A stretch of DNA of 11,559 nucleotides. Source: Pseudomonadota bacterium (lineage in GTDB: Bacteria > Pseudomonadota > Alphaproteobacteria > Rhizobiales > Rhizobiaceae). Shown in pieces: positions 1-5,293 of the stretch. The translations under genes and the position numbers were made by a program. The stretch is taken from contig JAEZHO010000442.1 of the NCBI GenBank assembly GCA_023416545.1, positions 1-11,559 of the forward strand. The letters are read 5' to 3'. Numbering within the stretch: the stretch's first letter is position 1; each line of letters begins with the position of its first letter. The notes under the pieces are model-generated. The model had not been told where the DNA came from. It searched no databases and saw nothing but the letters and a program-made list of their open reading frames with translations.

Positions 1-75
1 CGGGCGCGCGACGAGAACGAGGCGCTGAAGGCGCGCATCGAGGCTCTCGAGGCAAAGCTTGCCGCCCAGGGATGA
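1..75 (+). CDS. C-terminal fragment of a UbiK/BMFP (YqiC-like) accessory factor
   Basis: Only the last 24 codons are present, running from the window edge to TGA at 73-75. The peptide (start RARDENEALKARIEALEAKL) is a strongly charged coiled-coil heptad pattern ending AAQG. Such an Ala/Glu/Leu/Lys-rich tail is typical of UbiK, the BMFP-domain protein family linked to ubiquinone biosynthesis in the cytoplasm, and in rhizobia a gene of this family commonly sits next to a YbjN gene, as here. Both family and neighbourhood are recalled, not searched. Any other protein with a C-terminal coiled coil could give the same tail, so the identity is probable and not certain. The start and most of the gene lie outside the window. 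Confidence 0.6.
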   Translation, partial: RARDENEALKARIEALEAKLAAQG

Positions 76-114
76 TGCATTCGGCATGGCCGGGTGAGCA
101 TTCGAACATCGGAG

Positions 115-132
115 GCCGCGGAATGCCGCGGC
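115..132 (+). repeat. GC-rich hairpin after the UbiK-like gene
   Basis: Arms GCCGCGG (115-121) and CCGCGGC (126-132) are perfectly complementary around a 4-nt loop, 40 bp after the upstream stop codon. No T-run follows directly (the next bases are TGCTATATCG), so it is at best a Rho-dependent or processing structure. It could also be a plain inverted repeat. Confidence 0.45.
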
Positions 133-161
133 TGCTATATCGTTAAAAAACTAAGAATATT

Positions 162-182
162 TCGATCCTGTGGACAGGTCGA
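162..182. repeat. Imperfect palindrome, possible operator
   Basis: The element reads TCGA-T-CCTGT-GG-ACAGG-TCGA: two 9-base arms (TCGA plus CCTGT, and ACAGG plus TCGA) around a GG centre, with one extra T in the left arm. It lies in AT-richer sequence just after an A-run. Such short symmetric dyads are often regulator binding sites, but no regulator can be named. Confidence 0.35.
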
Positions 183-235
183 AAAAAGGCAATCGGCAGA
201 GTCGCTTATGACTCTCGGCTGAAGCCATGCAGCAA

Positions 236-279
236 CCGGCCCGGCGCTTCTCCACTCCTAATTCGCGCCCGGGGGCTGG
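236..279. repeat. Stable predicted stem-loop upstream of ybjN
   Basis: CCGGCCC (236-242) can pair with GGGCTGG (273-279) with one G·U pair, and GGCGC (243-247) with GCGCC (265-269). This leaves a 3-nt bulge (270-272) and a 17-nt loop. Twelve pairs, mostly G-C, would be stable in RNA. There is no U-tract, so it is not an intrinsic terminator. It could be part of a leader or small RNA, or a GC-content accident. Confidence 0.4.
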
Positions 280-466
280 CGGCCGGAGTCGGCAACTATA
301 CACTGATTTTACATGATGATTCGAAACGGCCCGTAAGCTCCGGGCAGGTTCGCGGCGCTATATCCATCTGGGTCGGGCGATCATCAGAAATGTTGTTTCC
401 GGTGGTGCGTCCTGCGTCTCGCGTCCTTCACGAACGTCAGATCCACTCCGGTCGAAAAGGTGCTGC

Positions 467-967
467 ATGAGCCTCATGGAATTTGAATTCGGTCGCCAGT
501 CCAATCCCGTCGACATGATCGAGGTCGTGGCCGCGTCGAATGACTGGACGTTCGAGCGCTCCGGCGAAGACGAAATCGCCATGACCGTCGAGGGCCACTG
601 GGCGAACTATCATGTCTCCTTTTCCTGGATGGAAGAGTTCGAAGCGCTCCATCTTGCCTGCGCCTTCGACATCCGGATCCCGGACGTGAGGGTCAACGAG
701 GTGATCCGCCTGCTGTCGCACGTCAACGGGCAGGTGCTGATGGGGCACTTCGACCTGTGGCGCCAGGAAGACGTCGTCATCTTCCGCCAGTCGCTGCTGC
801 TTGCGGGCGGCGCCGAGCCGACGAGCCAGCAGGTGGAAGTGCTGCTGTCCAGCGCGCTCGACGCCTGCGAGAGCTACTTCCAGGCCTTCCAGTTCGTCGT
901 ATGGTCCGGGATGGACGCCAAGAGCGCGATGGAGGCCGTACTGTTCGAGACCGTGGGGGAGGCATGA
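467..967 (+). CDS. YbjN domain-containing protein
   Basis: Encodes 166 residues with no signal peptide or membrane helix, so it is probably cytoplasmic. The composition is acidic and aromatic, with alternating strands and helices (FSWMEEFEALHLACAFD at 52-68; DLWRQEDVVIFRQ at 96-108) and a C-terminal helix ending near the stop, as in the YbjN family, which adopts a fold like type III secretion chaperones. The family's biochemical role is unknown; E. coli YbjN affects stress and motility phenotypes. The ATG at 467 is preceded by AAGG at 455-458. Met4 at 476 is an alternative start. The stop overlaps the proC start (ATGA), which suggests translational coupling with proC and co-transcription of ybjN, proC and csaA. 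Family call is confident, function is not. Confidence 0.85.
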   Translation: MSLMEFEFGRQSNPVDMIEVVAASNDWTFERSGEDEIAMTVEGHWANYHVSFSWMEEFEALHLACAFDIRIPDVRVNEVIRLLSHVNGQVLMGHFDLWRQEDVVIFRQSLLLAGGAEPTSQQVEVLLSSALDACESYFQAFQFVVWSGMDAKSAMEAVLFETVGEA

Positions 968-1785
968 ACGGCATATCTCCGGCCGGCTCGATTGTTCTCG
1001 TCGGGGCCGGCAACATGGGCGGCGCCCTCATGGCGGGCTGGATCGATGCCGGCGTGCCCGGACAGGCGATCACCGTAATCGATCCGGCGCCGTCTCCCGA
1101 AATGCAGCAGCGGATCACCGACGCCGGGGCGCTTCATGCGATCTCGTCGCCGCAGGGCATTTCTCCCGAAATCGTCTTCCTGGCGGTCAAGCCGCAGGTG
1201 ATGGACGCCGTGCTGCCGTCCCTGAAGGGGATCGTTTCCCCCGATACGGTGATCGTCTCGATTGCCGCGGGAAAGACGCTCGCCTCCATCCAGGCGCATC
1301 TCGGGGAGGGCGCGATGGTGCGCGCTATGCCCAATACGCCCGCGATGATCGGCCGGGGAGTGACGGGCGCCTATGCCAACGCCCGGGTGAGCGCGGCTCA
1401 GCGGGCCCAGGTGGATGCATTGCTGAATGTCAGCGGGCCGGTGGAATGGGTGGCGAGCGAGCAGGATATAGACGCCGTCACGGCCGTATCCGGAAGCGGA
1501 CCCGCCTACGTCTTCTATCTCGTCGAGTGCATGGCGGAGGCAGGCCGCAAAGCGGGCCTGCCGGCGGACCTCGCCATGCGTCTCGCACGGGAAACCGTCT
1601 CGGGAGCCGGTGAACTCTTGCACCGGTCTCCCGAGACCCCTTCGCGGCTTCGCCAGAACGTGACTTCTCCGGGGGGAACGACGGCGGCGGCGCTTTCGGT
1701 CCTCATGGCAGAGGATGGCATGCAGCCGCTGTTCGACAAGGCAATCGCAGCCGCGCGGCAGCGCGCGGAAGAACTGGGCACCTGA
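964..1785 (+). CDS. proC: Pyrroline-5-carboxylate reductase
   Basis: A 273-residue cytoplasmic enzyme that reduces 1-pyrroline-5-carboxylate to L-proline with NAD(P)H, the last step of proline biosynthesis. The N-terminal Rossmann motif GAGNMGG (14-20) binds the nucleotide. AVKPQ (74-78) and MPNTP (122-126) are family hallmarks. The C-terminal dimerisation and active-site part contains SGSGPAYVF (176-184) and the signature TSPGGTT (234-240). Length matches the family (about 265-280). The frame stays open upstream to 757, but the start at 964 is chosen because it overlaps the ybjN stop as ATGA and places the Rossmann motif at the usual distance. The purine run GGGGGAGG ends one base before the ATG, unusually close, which fits initiation by ribosomes terminating on ybjN. 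Identity is secure. Confidence 0.97.
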   Translation: MNGISPAGSIVLVGAGNMGGALMAGWIDAGVPGQAITVIDPAPSPEMQQRITDAGALHAISSPQGISPEIVFLAVKPQVMDAVLPSLKGIVSPDTVIVSIAAGKTLASIQAHLGEGAMVRAMPNTPAMIGRGVTGAYANARVSAAQRAQVDALLNVSGPVEWVASEQDIDAVTAVSGSGPAYVFYLVECMAEAGRKAGLPADLAMRLARETVSGAGELLHRSPETPSRLRQNVTSPGGTTAAALSVLMAEDGMQPLFDKAIAAARQRAEELGT

Positions 1786-1793
1786 GGCGGCGA

Positions 1794-2135
1794 ATGGCAG
1801 ACGAAATTTCCTACGGCGACTTCGAGAAGGTCGATATCCGGGTCGGCACGATCGTGGAGGTCGCGCCCTTTCCCGAAGCGCGCAAGCCCGCATGGAAGCT
1901 GAAGATCGACTTCGGCGGCGAGGTCGGCATCAAGAAATCCTCGGCACAGATCACCGTCCATTATGACGAGCAGGCGCTCGTCGGCCGCCAGGTGCTGGCG
2001 GTGGTCAACTTCCCGCCGCGGCAGATCGGTCCGTTCCGTTCCGAAGTGCTGACGCTCGGGTTCGAGGACGAGGCCGGGGCGATCGTGCTTGCGGCCGTCG
2101 AGCGTCCGGTGCCGAACGGCCGAAAGCTGATGTAG
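1794..2135 (+). CDS. csaA: CsaA-type tRNA-binding-domain chaperone
   Basis: A 113-residue protein made of a single OB-fold tRNA-binding domain (the EMAP/Trbp111 type). FEKVDIRVGTI (10-20), KSSAQIT (48-54) and VVNFPPRQIGPFRSEVL (70-86) are the conserved blocks of CsaA, which works as a homodimer and was described in Bacillus as a chaperone with export-related activity. The residue pattern and length match Bacillus CsaA closely. It begins 8 nt after the proC stop with GAGG as ribosome binding site, so it is the third gene of the ybjN–proC–csaA run. Whether it binds tRNA, unfolded proteins or both in this organism cannot be told. It should not be confused with a methionyl-tRNA synthetase C-terminus: it is a complete stand-alone gene. 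Confidence 0.92.
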   Translation: MADEISYGDFEKVDIRVGTIVEVAPFPEARKPAWKLKIDFGGEVGIKKSSAQITVHYDEQALVGRQVLAVVNFPPRQIGPFRSEVLTLGFEDEAGAIVLAAVERPVPNGRKLM

Positions 2136-2141
2136 CGCCAC

Positions 2142-2162
2142 CCCGCCCCATAGCCGGGCGGG
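2142..2162. terminator. Hairpin between convergent csaA and sensor kinase genes
   Basis: CCCGCCC (2142-2148) and GGGCGGG (2156-2162) form a perfect 7-bp stem with a 7-nt loop, starting 6 bp after the csaA stop and ending 21 bp before the kinase stop. No T-run follows on either strand. A shared termination or transcript-end structure is the likely role, by position only. Confidence 0.45.
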
Positions 2163-2183
2163 CCGAAGGCGATTGACCAATGA

Positions 2184-3584
2184 TCAGGCGGGAATGCGGA
2201 CGATGGCCCTCAGGCCGCCCTTCGGGCTGTCGGCCAGCGTGACGTTGCCGCCATGGGCATGGGCGATGTCGCGCACGATGGACAGTCCGAGGCCCGTGCC
2301 CGACTTGTCGATGTTGCGCGCCTCGTCCAGCCGGAAGAAGGGCTTGAACACGTCCTCGCGGGAGGCGGCGGGAATGCCCGGGCCGTTATCGTCGAAAATG
2401 AGCGTCAGCCAGCGGGCGGTGTGCCGTGCGTCGACATGCAGCGTGTCGCCGTAGCGTTCGCTGTTGGCGGCAAGGTTGCTGACCAGGCGGCTGAAGGCGT
2501 TCGGCCGAACGACGATATCGTCGTCGCCCTCGATCTCGTAGGTCATCTTCTTGCCCTTGAGGCGGAAGTCCTCCTTGATCTTCTGCAGGAGTTCGCTGAG
2601 GCGCAGGTGGCCGACGTCCTCCTCGGCCTCGCCCTTGGCGAATGCGAGATAGCCTTCCAGCATGTTCTGCATGTCGTCGACATCCTGCGCCATGCCCTTC
2701 AGCTCGGGCTTGTCGCCGGCAAGCGCCAGCTGCAGCTTGAAGCGGGTGAGGATGGTTCGAAGGTCGTGGCTGACGCCCGAGAGCATGGCCGTCCGCTGCT
2801 CTATCTGCCGCTCGATGCGTTCGCGCATGAGAATGAACGCGGACCCTGCAAGGCGGATCTCGTCTGCACCGCGCGGGGTGAAGTCGGGTATCCGCTGGCC
2901 CTTGCCGAAGGCCTCGGCGGCGCGTGCGAGCATGAGGATCGGGCGGATCTGGCCGCGCAGGAAGAGGACGGAGATCGCGATGAGCCCGAGCGCTGTGCCA
3001 GCCATCCAGACCAGGAAGATATGGGTATTGGAGGCGTAGGTCTGGCTGCGGCGGGCGAATACGCGCAGGATCTCGTCATCCAGCTTGATGCGGATTTCGA
3101 CAAGGTTGCTATCGCCGACCGTATCGATCCAGAACGGCCGTTGGATCCGGTCGCGGATCTGGTCCGCCAGAATGCCGTCGAGGATGGAGAAGAAGGGTTT
3201 GGGGCGGGGAGGCGGCAGTTCTCCTCCCGGCTCGATCGCAACCGTCAGGTCCAGTTCGTTGGCGATGCGGGAGATGTTGCCCTGGCCGGCGCTGTCCGGA
3301 TAGGTCTCGATCATGGTGATCAGGGCCGAGATGTCGCGCGTCACCCCTTCCGACAGGCGTTCGGTGACTAGGCGCCAGTGGCGCTCCATGAAGACGGCTG
3401 CGACCACGGTCTGCAGCAGAAGCATCGGGATGATCACGATCATCACCGAGCGCGTATAGAGCCGCGTCGGGAGCAGCCGCTTCACCCGGCGCTTGAACCG
3501 ACGCAGGCCGGGAACCTGGATATTGCGCAGGTCCCGCCGCAGGGTGCCGAACGCCGCCATGGCCCTGGTGAGCGCCTCCGCCAT
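2184..3584 (-). CDS. EnvZ-like two-component sensor histidine kinase
   Basis: A 466-residue inner-membrane kinase. A basic cytoplasmic N-terminus is followed by TM1 (about 46-68), a periplasmic sensor region (about 69-187), TM2 (about 188-210) and a HAMP linker with PILMLARAAEAFGKG near 215-229. The H-box holds the phospho-acceptor His273 in SGVSHDLRT (269-277). The N-box has Asn370 and Asn374, G1 is DNGPGIP (399-405), the F-box is FKPFF (413-417) and G2 is GTGLGLS (429-435), so the ATPase domain is complete. The residue after HDLRT is Ile278, where Pro is usual; the HDxxT phosphatase motif is intact. The gene begins 9 nt after the response regulator stop, so the two are almost certainly cognate. 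Met9 is an alternative start. The signal sensed cannot be inferred. Confidence 0.93.
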   Translation of the reverse strand: MAEALTRAMAAFGTLRRDLRNIQVPGLRRFKRRVKRLLPTRLYTRSVMIVIIPMLLLQTVVAAVFMERHWRLVTERLSEGVTRDISALITMIETYPDSAGQGNISRIANELDLTVAIEPGGELPPPRPKPFFSILDGILADQIRDRIQRPFWIDTVGDSNLVEIRIKLDDEILRVFARRSQTYASNTHIFLVWMAGTALGLIAISVLFLRGQIRPILMLARAAEAFGKGQRIPDFTPRGADEIRLAGSAFILMRERIERQIEQRTAMLSGVSHDLRTILTRFKLQLALAGDKPELKGMAQDVDDMQNMLEGYLAFAKGEAEEDVGHLRLSELLQKIKEDFRLKGKKMTYEIEGDDDIVVRPNAFSRLVSNLAANSERYGDTLHVDARHTARWLTLIFDDNGPGIPAASREDVFKPFFRLDEARNIDKSGTGLGLSIVRDIAHAHGGNVTLADSPKGGLRAIVRIPA

Positions 3585-3593
3585 CCGGCTCGC

Positions 3594-4289
3594 TCAGTCG
3601 ATGCTCAGGCGGTAGCCGATGCCTCGGACCGTCTGGAGATATATTGGGTTTGCGGGATCTTCCTCGATCTTGCGGCGCAGGCGGTTGATCTGCACGTCGA
3701 TGGTCCGTTCGCCGACCTCGGCATCGTCGCCGATCAGTTCGTGGCGGGGAATGGTGTCTCCGGCGCGCAGCGCGAAGAGAAGCATGATCTCCTGTTCCCG
3801 GTCGGTGAGCCGGATATGCTCGGAGGCCTTGCGGAGTTCCTTGCGGACGATGGAAAAGGTGAAGGGGCCGAACATGATCTGCTCGATCTTCGGAGCGTCG
3901 GGCGTGGCGTTGCGCTTGAGGATATTGTTGATCCGCAGCACCAGTTCGCGGGGGTCGAAGGGCTTGGAGAGATAGTCGTCCGCGCCCGCTTCCAGTCCGG
4001 CGATCCGCGATTCCGCCTCGGCCTTCGCCGTCAGCAGGATGACGGGCGTCGTCCTGTCCTCGTAGAGCGACTGGGTCAGCGACAGGCCGGATTCTCCCGG
4101 CATCATGACGTCGAGGATGATGAGGTCGTACTGGAGCCCGTCGAGCTTGCGCCTTGCCTCGGCGGCGTCGCCCGCCACCGTGACCCGGAAACCCTGCTCC
4201 GCGAGATAGCGGCTCAGAAGATCGCGAATGCGGGTGTCGTCGTCGACGACGAGAAGGTGGGGGGCGTCATCGGAGAGAAGTACCGTCAT
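3594..4289 (-). CDS. petR: OmpR-family response regulator, PetR-like
   Basis: A 231-residue regulator. Numbering here uses the one-residue-longer TTG start at 4292. The receiver domain carries acidic residues Asp17/Asp18, phosphorylation site Asp61 (ILDVMMPGESG), Thr88 and Lys110 (LSKPFDP). The winged-helix output domain (about 138-232) ends in the typical INRLRRKIE and TVRGIGYRL blocks. I prefer the ATG at 4289 because it overlaps the upstream stop as TGATG. It lies between a MarR-type gene and a sensor kinase. In Rhodobacter capsulatus petP (MarR-type) and petR (OmpR-type) are paired upstream of the cytochrome bc1 genes and needed for growth; the same pairing here suggests orthology. No petABC genes are in the window, so the symbol is an inference while the family call is secure. 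Confidence 0.93.
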   Translation of the reverse strand: MTVLLSDDAPHLLVVDDDTRIRDLLSRYLAEQGFRVTVAGDAAEARRKLDGLQYDLIILDVMMPGESGLSLTQSLYEDRTTPVILLTAKAEAESRIAGLEAGADDYLSKPFDPRELVLRINNILKRNATPDAPKIEQIMFGPFTFSIVRKELRKASEHIRLTDREQEIMLLFALRAGDTIPRHELIGDDAEVGERTIDVQINRLRRKIEEDPANPIYLQTVRGIGYRLSID

Positions 4290-4861
4290 CAATCCAGCTC
4301 GCTTTCAATAACCTGCAGACTGGGATCGCGCCCGCGCATCTTGCCAAGGAAGCTTATAACCGCATCGCGACCCTCGGGAGAGAGCGCGTTCATTGCATCG
4401 GTGATGCGGCGCGACTGTGGCTCGGAGAGGGCAAGTGCAAGTTCGCGCCCGGCAAGCGTCGGATAAAGCCGCCGCTGGCGCCGGTCCTTCGCGCCTGCCA
4501 TCTGCCGGATATAGCCCATCTCGATCAATTGCTTGAGCACGCGGGCAAGGCTCTGCTTGGTGATCTGGAGAATGTCGAGAAGGTCGGTGACCATCATGCC
4601 GGGATGGCGCGAGACGAAGTAGACGACGCGATGGTGGGCCCGCCCCATGCCGATCTTGGCAAGGATGGCATCGGGATCGGACACGAAATCGCGATAGGCA
4701 AAGAACAGAAGTTCAATGGTCTCGAAATCGATCTTCGCCTCGTCGACCGCCGGGAGTACCGGCCGTTCCTTCTTCACTGCTTTCGCTGCCGGTGCGCGCG
4801 ACACCCTGTCCTTCCCGTCGCCTGCCGCAGCCATGGGCAGGACGCTCTTCTCTTTCACCAT
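4289..4861 (-). CDS. petP: MarR-family transcriptional regulator, PetP-like
   Basis: A 190-residue cytoplasmic DNA-binding protein. The first 40 residues are a Lys/Ala/Pro-rich, probably disordered tail, longer than in standalone MarR proteins (about 140-150 in total). The winged helix-turn-helix spans about 76-140: MVTDLLDILQITKQSLARV includes the recognition helix, and DRRQRRLYPT (126-135) is the wing. The C-terminal helices mediate dimerisation. It is the first gene of a MarR–response regulator–kinase operon, with its TGA overlapping the next ATG. GGA precedes the ATG by 7 nt; Met10 is an alternative start. The pairing with an OmpR-type gene matches petP–petR of Rhodobacter, which is the reason for the symbol. 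Targets are unknown. Confidence 0.88.
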   Translation of the reverse strand: MVKEKSVLPMAAAGDGKDRVSRAPAAKAVKKERPVLPAVDEAKIDFETIELLFFAYRDFVSDPDAILAKIGMGRAHHRVVYFVSRHPGMMVTDLLDILQITKQSLARVLKQLIEMGYIRQMAGAKDRRQRRLYPTLAGRELALALSEPQSRRITDAMNALSPEGRDAVISFLGKMRGRDPSLQVIESELD

Positions 4862-5043
4862 ATACGTTCCGATAAAGCGCGAACCAGCCGAACAATCAAC
4901 TGCAATCGTGAGATGGCGGGGGCGAAAGGTTCGTTGTGAGCGACGGAACGGGGCGACGGCCTGGCGTCAGCAATATGCGGGGCCGGGCGGAACCGAAACA
5001 CGGGGATTGCCGTTGCCATGGTCATACGGATCGGAGAAACAAA
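4862..5043. promoter_or_regulatory. Divergent intergenic region between petP-like gene and small membrane protein gene
   Basis: This 182-bp stretch must hold the promoters of both divergent units. No clear sigma-70 pair was found for the rightward gene. For the leftward gene, TTGATT (plus 4894-4899) and TTTATC (plus 4871-4876) are 17 bp apart, but would put the transcript start almost at the ATG. The reading frame of the rightward gene stays open here back to 4936 but lacks a ribosome binding site at that ATG. Confidence 0.5.
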
Positions 5044-5229
5044 ATGACCCCCGAACTCACCCACGCGGAAGCCGAGGCTTCCGACAAAAACTCGCCCTCG
5101 AACTCGCTTCGACCGCTGCTGATCACCGTGTTCACGGCGAAGCTCGCCGTGTCGGTCCTGCTGCTGGCCACGGCATCCTTCGCGCCGCCGGTTTCGGCCG
5201 ACGTCTCCTACATGCTGGCTGCGAACTAG
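5044..5229 (+). CDS. Small single-pass membrane protein, unknown function
   Basis: Encodes 61 residues: a polar, acidic N-terminal half (Thr/Glu/Ala/Ser-rich, residues 1-24), one hydrophobic helix (LLITVFTAKLAVSVLLLATA, about 25-45) and a short tail ending MLAAN. A non-cleaved anchor is likely, although APPVSA-D could also be read as a signal peptidase site after an unusually long N-region. The ATG at 5044 has a good GGAG site 8 nt upstream; the in-frame ATG at 4936 has none. It lies 64 bp before the hydrolase gene on the same strand, possibly in one transcript. I do not recognise the family. Confidence 0.7.
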   Translation: MTPELTHAEAEASDKNSPSNSLRPLLITVFTAKLAVSVLLLATASFAPPVSADVSYMLAAN

Positions 5230-5293
5230 CCGGACAAGCCTTGCCACGTTTGCCGTCCGCATTGTAGATCGGCCCGAGACACGGGAGTTTCTC

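Larger units (their letters stand above)
76..466. other. Gene-free 391-bp region with inverted repeats and GANTC sites
   Basis: No open reading frame with a credible ribosome binding site fills this stretch. It holds a perfect 7-bp hairpin at 115-132, an imperfect palindrome at 162-182, a larger stem-loop at 236-279 and four GANTC sites (199-203, 210-214, 286-290, 318-322), the recognition site of the CcrM cell-cycle methylase of alphaproteobacteria. It presumably contains the 3' end of the upstream transcript and the promoter of ybjN–proC–csaA. I could not pick a convincing -35/-10 pair: TATAT-like boxes at 136-140 and 357-362 lack a matching -35. A small RNA is possible but not demonstrated. 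Confidence 0.6.

Noticed and set aside
72..146. A 24-codon reading frame whose ATG overlaps the upstream stop codon as ATGA.
   Set aside because: No ribosome binding site beyond the coincidental overlap, a composition typical of random frames, and it runs through the 115-132 hairpin.
757..963. Upstream extension of the proC frame.
   Set aside because: It overlaps ybjN, is Arg/Gly-rich as expected of an off-frame GC-rich read, and the Rossmann motif needs the start at 964.
2253..3371. A 372-residue open frame opposite the sensor kinase (and a similar one at 3378-4466).
   Set aside because: Long antisense frames are common in high-GC genes; the kinase and regulator motifs on the minus strand are decisive and these frames show no recognisable domain.
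4290..4292. TTG start for the response regulator, one codon before the ATG.
   Set aside because: The ATG at 4289 gives the usual TGATG coupling and is the stronger start codon; the difference is one residue.
4871..4899. TTGATT/TTTATC pair as promoter of the MarR-type gene.
   Set aside because: The -10 matches only three of six positions and would put the transcript start almost on the ATG, before the apparent ribosome binding site.
4936..5043. Longer start for the small membrane protein gene.
   Set aside because: The ATG at 4936 has no ribosome binding site, while 5044 has a good GGAG, and the extension is basic random-looking sequence.
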